The notes under the pieces: model-generated | Told to the model about the DNA's origin: nothing | The model's database searches: none | What the model saw: only the letters and a program-made list of their open reading frames with translations | Program-made: the position numbers and the translations under genes | Shown here: positions 17,444 through 27,300 of the stretch, in pieces | Position numbering within the stretch: position 1 is the stretch's first letter | How the letters are laid out: each line of letters starts with the position of its first letter | From: a virus | Virus record (IMG/VR): IMGVR_UViG_3300028589_000023 | Coordinates: 1-36,396 of that record | Direction: 5' to 3' (one strand) | Length of the DNA: 36,396 nt

Positions 17444-20400
17444 TTACCACGAACCCATGCGCACCCGAAGAACGCCAGCCACATACACCCTAGTACCAGT
17501 TTGGTCCATAACAGTGTATGTATTTGCTTCAGTTGCTTTTCGAACTGTAATTGTACCGCTGTTGAAGTTCTGCTCCATAACAGGGCCACCCCAGTTCGTC
17601 TGTGCGGTAGACGTTAATGTCGAACCGATGATTGCATTGGTGATGGTGGCCTTGTTGATCAGAGCATCGTTAATGAACACCTGACCACCAGTAACCACAA
17701 ATGGAGCACTCTTTGTTCCGTTCAAACCAGACACAACAGCAAACCTATCAGCACGAACAAGGAACTGGGACTGAAGACCAGCTGGACCGTTTTCAATACC
17801 GAGACCAATACCAGCAGCAACATAGTCACCGTTAGACTGAGCCTCAATTTTCAACGTCCAAGCACTGTTCACTTTTCCGTCAGTCGTTGCAAGTGCAGAC
17901 TTCGTTTCTTGTATTGCGGCAGTGTTGTCACCAGCAGTAGCCTGAACAGTTTCAACTTGCCTACTAATGGCAGCATCTGCTGTCGCTCGAACCAGCGCCT
18001 CGTTCTTAATAGCCGCTGAAAGCTCAGAGTTAGCTGTGTTGAAATCAGCACGAAGAATTTCAACCCGTTGCGTCATAGCTTCGTTTTCATTGGTCCGAGT
18101 TTTTACTTCGAGACCATAGTTAGCTGAAGTCTTCCAGTTTCCAAGAGCATCCTGCAACGCACCTTCGTCATTGTCATCACGACCAGCAACGTAGATGGAT
18201 GAGATGTTGGTTGTGATCCTTGCAACACTTTCTTCAAGGCTAACTTGAGCTTCCTCGACCTGTTGGATGTTGGCTGTGTTTTCACCAATAGCCGCCTCAG
18301 TCGTATCGATCCTGACACCAAGTGCAATGTCAGCGTTTGCCCGAGTTGTTGCTTCACTACCAACCGAAGCTTCTCGATCTGAGATTTCTTTGTCAATGGC
18401 ATCGTTCGTACCATCGATACGAGAGTTAACCAGTTGCAAAGACGAAGCAGTTGTTGAATCTAGGTTTGTAACCGAAGTCTCAAGTGTGCTAATCTTAGAC
18501 GAGTTGTTGTTAACCGAGGTTTGCAGTGTGCTGATTCGTTCAGCTGTAGCTGAGTTGTTATTCGCAACAACCGTTTCAAGTGTGGCGATGCTTGCCTTGT
18601 TATTACCAACTTCAGCACTCAACGTAGTGATACGCTGAGCAAGTGCTTCGTCCTCTTTGGCTCGAACTTTAACTTCGACACCATACTTAGCTGCTGCTCC
18701 CCAACCGTTCAAAGCATCTTGCAAGTCACCTTCACCATTATCATCACGCCACATGGCTTGAAGACCTGTGATCTGGTTAGCAGTAGCGGTAACCTTACCG
18801 TCAACCTCTTCAATCTTCTGAGTGTTGACGTTTACCTGATTCACTACAGCATTTGCACTTTCAAGGATTGTACCAACGTCCTTCCAGTAATTAATGTTCG
18901 GCGGTGTGGTGTTGATCGGTACATCTTGTTGGGCTTGATACAGCTTGCTACCAACACGAACGATATCACCTGTCGAGTATGTCTTTGTCGGATCATACAC
19001 AAGAGCATCTGTGATGTTGGCGATCTGATCCTCAAGATCACTTACAGCATTGTTGAGGTCATTGTTGGTTTGATCAATTCGGTCATTGACCGTTTCAAGC
19101 CTTTCGTTTACACTACCGGGACCGTTTCCATCAATCAATTCTATGCGATCATACAACGATTTGTCAAGCATTGTTTCATTGATCATCTCAGCGAGATAAT
19201 CGTTATATGCTCCATTATCGTTGATCAGAGAACTGCCAGTGATACCAACATCAGTGGAAAGAGGACTCCACACACTGTAATTACCAGTACGGTCTTGTGT
19301 GCGTGCCCAGAACCAGAAACGTTGTCCAGCTTTCAAACCGTGCATTTCATGGTAATCAGTTGGGTATGAGAAGTCACCCAGCAAGACGCTGTTCTCAAAG
19401 TTGGTTGTTTCGCTATATCGAATCTCAGTCTTCTGCAAGTCTTCACTGCCGGGGCTAAACTTCCAATCCAGACGAATACCAAAGAACATCGGGCTGGTGA
19501 TCAAGCTTGCCAGTGGTGGTGGAGCACCAGTTTTACCAGCCAGAGAAGTCATTGGACTAACTGTCCAGATAGATGCTACGTTGATAGCGTTCCGTGCACG
19601 AACCCTAGCTGTATAATTACCAGCATAGATCCCCTTCACTTCAACTTCCGTTGCACCAGTGAAACCAAGGTTAACCCAGTCCCCGTCACCAACTCGCCAC
19701 TGAACCTCATACGATGTGGCATTTACGGTTTGTGGCCAGCTGATTGTCATGGTGGTAACTGCCATGGTTTGCTCAACATAGGTCCTAGACGAAATGCTGA
19801 CACTAGCCGGTGGGGCTTGCAAGCTTGGTGGGACTCGATTGATTGGTCGGGTTTCCAGTCTTGCACCGCTATCGATTGCACCGTACTTACTTTCGTTGTA
19901 TTCAACCCCACTGATTTCATACAGACCGTTACCGGGAGATGTAACTTTGGTAACTCGGAAAAGCTGAGACTTTAAATCGCTAGTCTCAAGGTACCACACA
20001 GCATTAGGCTGAGGAACCTCTGTGTAGCTAACACTCACTGTCACACTGTTACCTGATGCACGAAGAACTGTACGACCTTCAGTCACACCATTCTTTCGAG
20101 TGATGTACAGTACGTCTCCAGCCTTTGCATCAGTTTCCCGATCAAGGATGATCTCTCGGTTCGCTGTTTTAACAGAAGCTACTCGACCTGTAAACGCAGC
20201 ACCACTCAAGAGAGGGTCAGCTACATGGATCAGGTTGCCCGGGAGAACAGCTTGGTTAAGCCCCTGCAAGCCCGTCTGGAACGTTACTTGACGGTCAAAC
20301 ATGTTGGTCAGCAGTACATACTTACCACGCCGCTGAGCCTCACCACGGGACGTACAACCGATAGCACTAATGCTAGTTTGACGGTCGCCACCAAATCTCA

Positions 20401-21703
20401 GGATTTGAGAGCGTTCCCATGTTGCTTCGATTGCTGTATTGTAATGGTTTTCTGGATCATCATAAGAAATCAATGCAGATGTGAAGATCGATTTGTCATC
20501 AGCACTGTGATAGTCGAATCGACCATTCGTTACGTTGGACCGGGAGAATACCGGCAGGTTAGCCAAAGACTCTTCCTTGTCTGGTTTCGCAACGAAGTGC
20601 TGACCATCCCAGAAGGTCATAGCATTGAAGATGTTGGAAATGTCACGGAGTACAGTCCACGCATCATTTTGTTCTTGGATGAAAATGTTACAGGTGTGTC
20701 TTGGTTCTTTGTCACCACTACCATCACCCTTATCAACCATGACATCGCAGTACTGGGCAGCTTCGTACATTGCCCATTTATCAACCATGTCTGGAGTGAT
20801 CTTGTGACCAAGTCCAAACCGATCATTGGTTAAGATGTCATACAGAACCCAAGCAGGGTTGTTAGTGTAGGCCCACTTAAACACGCCAGACCAAACACCA
20901 GTATACGTTCTGCTCTCAGGGTCATAGTTGTCAGGAACTTGGATGATCCGACCTTTGGTACGAACCGAGACTCGTGGAATATTACCACCACCAAAAGTAC
21001 GGGCATCGAACTCAACGTACAGCATAGCCGTGTGCGGATACTTTTGACGTTGGTCAGTAACTTCAGCAAAACTGGCAACAGCTATCTTGTCTTGTACACG
21101 AGCAGAAGTTGCATCAGGGGTGAGACGACGTACTCGAATGGTCCAACCACCACCATTGGACTTAGGTAGTTCAATACGGTGAGTTCGTTGGTACTGACCG
21201 TTGTTCTTACCATTCACTTCAGTGTTGATAGCTGTCTCGAATGCTCCACCGTCAGTAGCAACCTCGATAACATACTTAACAACTACACCGTTAGTATCAC
21301 CATTCTCTTCTTGCTTTTGAAGTGCTGCCCACGAAAGTGTAACACGAGCAGCATCCAAGTTTTTCTTCGTAATTGCACGAGTCCATGGAGTGCTTGCAGT
21401 AACCTCAACACCAACACCATACTCAGAAACAATGGACGGTATGCCCGGGATGTGAGTTTGAGTCAGAGAACCCGGACGCCATTCCCACTTAACACCTGAG
21501 AAGTTTGCACTTCCGTCTGGGTTGATAAGAGGGGTACCATCTAGATAGATATCTCTACCTGTCGGGGTCCCTGCTAATTCACCCTCAGCAACAGCCATAA
21601 GTACTTTAGCATACGCTGTAGAGATTAGGTTGTTTGGTGTTTCAATAGGTGTGTGTGGTTTAGACTGACCACCTTTACCACCTTGATAATTGAATTCTAC
21701 CAC
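17444..21703 (-). CDS. J: Tail tip / central fibre protein J (1419 aa)
   Basis: Lambda gpJ homologue: forms the tail tip hub and central fibre that finds the receptor. The N-terminal 600 residues are the conserved J body ('LISTAYAKVLMAVAEGELAG', 'YDPESRTYTGVWSGVFK', 'EPRHTCNIFIQEQNDAW'). Two fibronectin-III-like domains follow (about 624-728 and 728-825). At about 901-946 is a small aromatic-rich module 'YSTGDIVRVGSKLYQAQQ ... YWKDVG' like carbohydrate-binding modules of the ChtBD3/CBM5 type. Coiled coils with an internal repeat (about 983 and 1173) follow, then a C-terminal DUF1983-like domain and the end VLRVRMGSW. GTG start with AGGAGG 5 bases upstream. Length exceeds lambda J (1132) mostly through the coiled-coil part. 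Confidence 0.95.
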   Translation of the reverse strand: MVEFNYQGGKGGQSKPHTPIETPNNLISTAYAKVLMAVAEGELAGTPTGRDIYLDGTPLINPDGSANFSGVKWEWRPGSLTQTHIPGIPSIVSEYGVGVEVTASTPWTRAITKKNLDAARVTLSWAALQKQEENGDTNGVVVKYVIEVATDGGAFETAINTEVNGKNNGQYQRTHRIELPKSNGGGWTIRVRRLTPDATSARVQDKIAVASFAEVTDQRQKYPHTAMLYVEFDARTFGGGNIPRVSVRTKGRIIQVPDNYDPESRTYTGVWSGVFKWAYTNNPAWVLYDILTNDRFGLGHKITPDMVDKWAMYEAAQYCDVMVDKGDGSGDKEPRHTCNIFIQEQNDAWTVLRDISNIFNAMTFWDGQHFVAKPDKEESLANLPVFSRSNVTNGRFDYHSADDKSIFTSALISYDDPENHYNTAIEATWERSQILRFGGDRQTSISAIGCTSRGEAQRRGKYVLLTNMFDRQVTFQTGLQGLNQAVLPGNLIHVADPLLSGAAFTGRVASVKTANREIILDRETDAKAGDVLYITRKNGVTEGRTVLRASGNSVTVSVSYTEVPQPNAVWYLETSDLKSQLFRVTKVTSPGNGLYEISGVEYNESKYGAIDSGARLETRPINRVPPSLQAPPASVSISSRTYVEQTMAVTTMTISWPQTVNATSYEVQWRVGDGDWVNLGFTGATEVEVKGIYAGNYTARVRARNAINVASIWTVSPMTSLAGKTGAPPPLASLITSPMFFGIRLDWKFSPGSEDLQKTEIRYSETTNFENSVLLGDFSYPTDYHEMHGLKAGQRFWFWARTQDRTGNYSVWSPLSTDVGITGSSLINDNGAYNDYLAEMINETMLDKSLYDRIELIDGNGPGSVNERLETVNDRIDQTNNDLNNAVSDLEDQIANITDALVYDPTKTYSTGDIVRVGSKLYQAQQDVPINTTPPNINYWKDVGTILESANAVVNQVNVNTQKIEEVDGKVTATANQITGLQAMWRDDNGEGDLQDALNGWGAAAKYGVEVKVRAKEDEALAQRITTLSAEVGNNKASIATLETVVANNNSATAERISTLQTSVNNNSSKISTLETSVTNLDSTTASSLQLVNSRIDGTNDAIDKEISDREASVGSEATTRANADIALGVRIDTTEAAIGENTANIQQVEEAQVSLEESVARITTNISSIYVAGRDDNDEGALQDALGNWKTSANYGLEVKTRTNENEAMTQRVEILRADFNTANSELSAAIKNEALVRATADAAISRQVETVQATAGDNTAAIQETKSALATTDGKVNSAWTLKIEAQSNGDYVAAGIGLGIENGPAGLQSQFLVRADRFAVVSGLNGTKSAPFVVTGGQVFINDALINKATITNAIIGSTLTSTAQTNWGGPVMEQNFNSGTITVRKATEANTYTVMDQTGTRVYVAGVLRVRMGSW

Positions 21704-21716
21704 ATTATCCTCCTAG

Positions 21717-22343
21717 TTACTTTTGATCTTCTGCGACGATTTCGGCAGAAACGATTGCACCGCCGACCTCCCTTTCACCATAGAACAAAGGAACTGGTTG
21801 ACCTTGTGCGGTTGTGTTAACAGGCCCACCAAATGCGTAAGACGCTTCGTTCTCGGGAGCCTGTCGAGTTTTGATACCGGGTGGTTGTGGTGCAAGCAGC
21901 TGTGTAATACCACCTAGGGCAAGGGAAATTGCAACAGAGGTGGCAATAGCCAACGAAGTACTACCAGCGGCCAACCAACCACTTGCGGCTAAACCAGCTG
22001 GTGGGAACGCGATAACAAGAGCAATTGCTGCTGCTGCAAAGATCATACCTAAACCACTATTACTTTTGCGACCAAAATATTTAGGGACAATCTTCAATAC
22101 TTTTGGTTTGCCCATTCTGAGTTCAGCAAGATCATTTACGTTCCGATCATTGGTTACCAAAGCAAAACCTAGTCCCTTTTTGTCAGCACTTTTGAAGGCT
22201 TCTTCAAAACCTTTCACTTGCATGAACATGGCTTTCAAAGCTTCAGCAGAATCCTTTACGAAAAACTTATGGTTACCAAATTTCTTCAAATACCCAGAAG
22301 GCTTAACTTCAATCCAAGTGTCACACACTTTAGTATCACTCAT
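21717..22343 (-). CDS. I: Tail assembly protein I (208 aa)
   Basis: Lambda gpI-like. It has an N-terminal alpha/beta domain, 'GFALVTNDRNVNDLAEL', a hydrophobic Ala/Gly-rich centre (about residues 98-150, AAAIALVIAFPPAGLAASGW) and a C-terminal 'FGGPVNTTAQGQPVPLFYGE ... VGGAIVSAEI', the conserved end of this family. Needed for tip assembly in lambda but not found in the mature virion. AAGGAG lies 6 bases before the ATG. Ends 13 bases before J, overlaps K by 8. Confidence 0.9.
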   Translation of the reverse strand: MSDTKVCDTWIEVKPSGYLKKFGNHKFFVKDSAEALKAMFMQVKGFEEAFKSADKKGLGFALVTNDRNVNDLAELRMGKPKVLKIVPKYFGRKSNSGLGMIFAAAAIALVIAFPPAGLAASGWLAAGSTSLAIATSVAISLALGGITQLLAPQPPGIKTRQAPENEASYAFGGPVNTTAQGQPVPLFYGEREVGGAIVSAEIVAEDQK

Positions 22344-23151
22344 GTTTTACTCCTTTGTGCCTAAGAATCAATCTCGCTCTCTGGCTCCATTGACCTCCAT
22401 AAACAATCACGTTACTTTCCTGACCCCATAGGTGATGGAACATCAATGGTGACCCGTGGAGCTTTTCACCTTCGAACTCTGTCACCTCACCAAGGTAAAT
22501 CCCAGCATGGTTTGGGTGATAGGTTCTTCCGATCTGCATGACAATCATGTCACCGGGCTCAGGTGTTTCCACTCGATAGAAGCCCCAGTCTTCATACCTA
22601 GCCTCATACATCGACTCAGCGTCTTTGTCTTCCCACCACAGGTCAGTACGTTCTACTGCTGGGAATTCAATATTGTGATACTTCTTATAGTAAGCTTCAC
22701 AACTTGCCCAGCAGTCCCAAATATTATGTACAAATGGACGACCGAGTAGTGACTTGTTGACTTCTGGTACCACTTGCCTATAATCACCTTCAGGCCAACT
22801 GACAATGTGCCATGGGACTGGATCACTGTCTGGATCAATTTCAAGCTCAAGCTCTCGGTGTCGGGTCATGACTGCAATATCCATGAGGCTTGGTCGGGTT
22901 GTTTGATCTGGATGGCTATGAACAATACCTACCACGGTTCCGATCTCTTCAGCTTTTGCGAACTCCTCGGGGCAAATTGCAAACTCTTGTGTTTGATCGG
23001 TTGCTACGTTTTCACAAGGAATGTAGATCTCTGTTTTGTTGTCAGACTTATCAATCACGATTACCCCACAAGCTTCCCGAGGGTATCGATTTTCAGCATC
23101 CTTCAAGATCTGCTTGATTGTTTTTGCCTTGAGTTTCTTGGGGGCTTTCAT
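22336..23151 (-). CDS. K: Tail tip assembly protein K: JAB protease plus NlpC/P60 (271 aa)
   Basis: Two catalytic domains as in lambda gpK. Residues about 10-125 form a JAB/MPN metalloprotease with the JAMM signature H78-S-H80-x7-S88-x2-D91 and an upstream Glu (E26). Residues about 135-270 form an NlpC/P60 domain with the nucleophile Cys147 (IWDCWA) and His215 (PNHAGIYL), which cleaves peptidoglycan cross-links or peptides. It acts in tip assembly and probably in cell-wall penetration. Both active sites look intact. AAGGAG is 5 bases before the ATG. Confidence 0.92.
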   Translation of the reverse strand: MKAPKKLKAKTIKQILKDAENRYPREACGVIVIDKSDNKTEIYIPCENVATDQTQEFAICPEEFAKAEEIGTVVGIVHSHPDQTTRPSLMDIAVMTRHRELELEIDPDSDPVPWHIVSWPEGDYRQVVPEVNKSLLGRPFVHNIWDCWASCEAYYKKYHNIEFPAVERTDLWWEDKDAESMYEARYEDWGFYRVETPEPGDMIVMQIGRTYHPNHAGIYLGEVTEFEGEKLHGSPLMFHHLWGQESNVIVYGGQWSQRARLILRHKGVKHE

Positions 23152-23160
23152 ATTATCTCC

Positions 23161-23898
23161 TTAGTTGATAGCCGTACTTGCAATGAATCCACCGAATGGT
23201 AGAGGTTCGTCCTCACCAAATCGAAGCCTGCAACTCTTACCAAGCCCAGCACACACATCCTCTACGGGGTTACTGGTTGGGACATCTTTATCCGTAAAAT
23301 AGTTAGTTCCTGTGTACCCACAGTCAGGACCACGATATCCACCATTCAGTGCCCAGTGGCAAAGAGAGTGAATCTGGCGACGAGGGCATTTCTGACCAGC
23401 GAAATCTGCTGGCGACGACAATTCGAATGTCACAGATGTCTGGTTCTCACCACTCTTACGAGTAATGAACCACAGTTGCTTGAACTCCATGCTAGGATCG
23501 GGATCATCACCATCTGGAAGGTATTGACGGAATGTGATATGCTCGGTAACCTTAGCACCATACAAGTTCTTCAGCAGACTACATAGGTTGGAAATACTAC
23601 CGTCGATATTAGCAACTTCCAATGTTGGTTGTGGGGATTGACCAGTACCATCCCACTCAATGCCATCGAACGTATATGGCCAAGCATCATATTGGTTACC
23701 CTGCCAGAAGATTGGCTTTGGTGCCAAATCCGTACCATTGGCTACAGCTGCTTCGATCTCAGCTGGTGTGTGTGGAACGTTGTAGTTGTGGAAGCGTAGT
23801 ACGGTGCCACCAAAACCAGTTGCATCCACTTCGATCAACCGAACTTTACTTCCCGGTTCCAAACTCTGAATTGTTTCAGTGATAGGGACTAATGCCAT
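23161..23898 (-). CDS. L: Minor tail protein L, iron-sulfur tail tip protein (245 aa)
   Basis: Lambda gpL-like. The C-terminal part has the cysteine series C171-P-R-R, C180, C193-G-Y, C216 and C223-R-L-R-F-G, then 'LPFGGF'. Lambda gpL is known to bind an iron-sulfur cluster through its C-terminal cysteines; four of the five here are probably ligands. The N-terminal half is beta-rich and carries 'SPQPTLEVANIDGSISNL' characteristic of the family. AAGGAGG is 4-5 bases before the ATG. Part of the tip between M and the J hub. Confidence 0.92.
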   Translation of the reverse strand: MALVPITETIQSLEPGSKVRLIEVDATGFGGTVLRFHNYNVPHTPAEIEAAVANGTDLAPKPIFWQGNQYDAWPYTFDGIEWDGTGQSPQPTLEVANIDGSISNLCSLLKNLYGAKVTEHITFRQYLPDGDDPDPSMEFKQLWFITRKSGENQTSVTFELSSPADFAGQKCPRRQIHSLCHWALNGGYRGPDCGYTGTNYFTDKDVPTSNPVEDVCAGLGKSCRLRFGEDEPLPFGGFIASTAIN

Positions 23899-23907
23899 AA
23901 GTCCTCC

Positions 23908-24258
23908 TTAGATTGTAATGTTAGAGAACGCTCGCTTGAATGTCGCATTGATTACCCACACGCCACCACCCTCATGTTGGGGATCTGGATCAATGCATGT
24001 GAATAATGATAAGCTTCCAAGCGGTGGCGTCCAAGCAAAGGATCTAGTACCATTGTGCCTATCAAAGAAGGCCATGATCACCTTTGCTTCAGCATCGTTC
24101 TTCGCTGTGATTCTCACCACATATTGCTCTTCTTTAGTGTTGATACCATCAGCGGAAACCTGCTCATACCCATCGCCAAATTGTGCTCGAATAGTTCTAT
24201 ACTTAGCTGGCATGGATACAGCTTTTTCAATTCTCCACGTAAACTTCTCAGTTGTCAT
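23908..24258 (-). CDS. M: Minor tail protein M (116 aa)
   Basis: Lambda gpM family: 'KYRTIRAQFGDGYEQVSADG' and 'GTRSFAWTPPLG' are the family signatures (R-x-x-x-x-F-G-D-G-Y-x-Q; F-x-W-T-P-P). It forms the ring joining the tail tube to the tip. ATG at 24258 has GGAG 7 bases upstream; the longer reading to 24273 runs past that site. It is the first gene after the promoter-hairpin gap and probably the first of a tip sub-operon M-L-K-I-J. Confidence 0.9.
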   Translation of the reverse strand: MTTEKFTWRIEKAVSMPAKYRTIRAQFGDGYEQVSADGINTKEEQYVVRITAKNDAEAKVIMAFFDRHNGTRSFAWTPPLGSLSLFTCIDPDPQHEGGGVWVINATFKRAFSNITI

Positions 24259-24277
24259 GTTTATTCTCCACAAATAG

Positions 24278-24301
24278 AAAAGGGGAGACTGTTGTCTCCC
24301 C
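24278..24301 (-). terminator. Hairpin terminator between tape measure and M
   Basis: Stem GGGGAGAC / GTCTCCCC (24282-24301) with a 4-base loop, then TTTT on the minus strand (24281-24278). It lies 50 bases after the tape-measure stop and just downstream of a promoter (24341-24312), so it also forms the 5' end of any RNA begun there. Confidence 0.82.
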
Positions 24302-24311
24302 AGTTGAAAAC

Positions 24312-24341
24312 ATTCTACTATGATGCACTTGCATTTGTCAA
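24312..24341 (-). promoter_or_regulatory. Sigma-70-type promoter inside the tail operon
   Basis: Minus-strand TTGACA (24341-24336), 18-base spacer, TAGAAT (24317-24312). Predicted start near 24305, immediately before the hairpin at 24301-24282. It lies in a 92-base gap, not in coding sequence, unlike chance matches elsewhere. Confidence 0.7.
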
Positions 24342-24350
24342 TAGAATGTG

Positions 24351-27300
24351 TTATCGCTTGTCGTTGGCTTTCAACGATCCACCCGGACGGGTTTCCTTGT
24401 TGATTACCGTATAAACCTGCTGGATGATGTACTGACCCAACTGTTGACCAAACTGATCATAGTTGCTGTCACTAGACGACGACTTAGCGTTACCATCCAT
24501 GATGTTCACCTCAACGTGGACAACTGGTGCAGAGTTACCACCCATACCTTCAACCTTGACACCCAGATCACCGTTACGGGTTCTCTGCAATGGCATGATT
24601 GCTTCAGGACGACCACCTTCGCCAGCTTCACCAACACCCGGGTTAACACCACCAATTGCAAACCTTGTAGGGGTTGTTACAATTGAGTTGGTTAGTACAT
24701 CGCCTTTGGCGAATCGAGATACTGGGCCACTGTACGCTCCACCCTTCGCATTCCGTGCAAGGTTAGGGAAATACTCAGGACCATAACCAGAAGCTGTACT
24801 ACCCAAGCTAGATGCACCACCAGACGCAAATCCACCAGTGAAACCACCAAAAATGGCACCGAGGATACCCATTGCTGCTTGTTGTGCTGCGATCTTGGCC
24901 ATGTCACTGATGATACTAGAAGCAAAGTCCTTAAACTGGAACTTACCAGTAGTGACGAATTCACCAAGTGCTGCACCAGCAGAATTGAACGCTCCACTCA
25001 GTGCTGTGTTTACACTGGATGCAAAGTTCATACCCGCATCTTGAGCATTCTCTACAGCTTTGGTAAATCCATTGGTCCAATCAAAGTTTGCATCTTGAAT
25101 CTTCTGATCGTTCTCAAGGATAGCATCCGTCATCTCATCGTGAGAGTTTTGCAACTCCTTCAACTTCCGAGCATGTTCCTCTGGACCAATCTCATTCGAA
25201 GCAAGCTGTTCAGCAAGCCTACGCTGCTGTTTAGCGTAGTCACGATCAGCATCAAACAGACGATCACTTAATGCTCCCTGACGATCACCACGACCGATGT
25301 TTGTTACAGCACGGTCTCCCTGTTCTCGCACAGCACGAACTTGCTCTTCCAGTGCCTGAGTATACGCTCGAATGGAATCCTCACGTTTCTTCATGTCACC
25401 TTGGAACTTGATGGTCAACTGTTCCTGCTTGGACTGGTTATCTTCCAGAGCCTTAGTGCGAGCCGCTTCAGCTTTAGTCATCTGGTTCTCAAGAGAGATG
25501 GACTGCTGTGCAGTAACACCTTTCTTGTTCTGAAGCTTTTCGATTTCAGAAATCTGATTATTGTAAGAACCTTCTAAAGCTTTACCCTGTGCTTGCAAGA
25601 TTGCCATCTGAGCGTGATACACAGCTTCCTCAGATACAACGTTGGCTTTACCCAGAGCGTCCATCTGCTTGTAGTAACGGTCATACTCTTGAAGCAGTGC
25701 TCCAGTTGCAGACTTTACTTCTTGCAGGTTGGTGCTGTCAAGTCCACCTTTCGGCTTGTTCTTGCGAGCCTCAGACTCTTTCGCGTCCTCTAACTCCTGC
25801 TTGCGTGCAGCCAGTTCAGCCTTGAGCAACTTCTCCTCATTTGCTGTAACTTGCACACCAGCCTTGGATTGACGTTCACGGAACGCTGCAATCTTACGCT
25901 CAGTCTCGTTCAGCTTCTCTTGGGCACCTTGTACCTTATCGATTGCTGAAACGTTGGCTGTGTAGTTAGACGCAAGCTTACCAATGAACTGAGCACTCTT
26001 TTCACGTTCCCGGTTAGCAGCACCTTCAGCAGCCGCAGCTTCCTGAGTCTTCTTAATAGAGGCCTCAAGGGCTTCAATATTGCTTTTGTTTGCCTGATAC
26101 CGACGATCCGACTGAGCTTTCTCTTCATCACCATCGTACCAGTTCTTAATGATTGCGGCTTGATCAGCTTGAAGCTTTGCAAGACGTTCAGCTTCCGGTC
26201 GAGTACTACCAACGTTCTTCATAGCTGTCCACGTTGCGTTAATGGCATTTGTAACACCATGCCAAGCACGCTCAATGAAACCAGCTTGCTCAATTATCTC
26301 ATCAGCTGTATCTTTTGCAGCAGACGCCATTTCACCTTGAATCAACTTAACAGCTTCTTGTTCCTTACCCTGTCTAACCAGAGCGTCAGCCTGTGCTAGA
26401 ACAGATGAAGTCAGGAACTTATAGGTTTCATCCAGTCGCAGAGCCGCTTCTACTGGATCTTTACCAATGGATGCAAAGTCATCAACCACATCCTTCACAG
26501 AGGTACCAGTTGCCCGAGACCACTGAATAACAGCAGCACCAACTTCACCAAACATGTCACCAGCAATACGACCACTCGACTGCATTGCAAGGAGAGCTGC
26601 ACCAGCTTTACCAGAAGTGTCTGTAACATCATCAAGTTGGTTGGTTAGTCTGTACAAATCATTGACAGTCGCACCAGATGCGTTTTTCATCTGAATGGTT
26701 GCACGGTTAAACGCCACGATTTCTTCACTACCTTGATAAGCAGCAAGACCAAAGGCACCCAACACGGTAAGACCAACACTCAATGGTGTGATCATTGCTG
26801 CAACAGCACGAGCCATACCAGAGATAGCTGGACCAATACCACCAAACATATCTTTGATCTGACCACCCTGTTGAAGCAATACAGTCAGAGGTGCTTGACC
26901 CCCTTGCAACGAAACCACGATGTCAGTAATCTGAGCAGGCATACCACGAAGGGCTGCTTGTTCCTGCTTGAAGGAAATGCCAGCGTTGTTACCTTCTTCA
27001 ATCCGTTTCCGGTACTCAGCAGTTTGACGTTTAATGGCTGCTGTCGCATCATCATAGTCTTTGACTTGTTGAGCAGTGGTGATCTTACCTGCACGTTTAG
27101 CTGCATCGAGACGCTGTTGCTGAAGCTCCAAGTTCTTCAATTCTGTGCGATACGGAAGAACTGCGTTAAGAGCTTGGTCATACTCGGACGAGATCTTACC
27201 TTGACCAGTGCTGGCATTCTTCACAGCATCGAGTGCTGCTACCTGCTCTGTAAGGGCCTTGTTGAATTGATCGGCAGAAATGATACCATTCTGTAGACCA

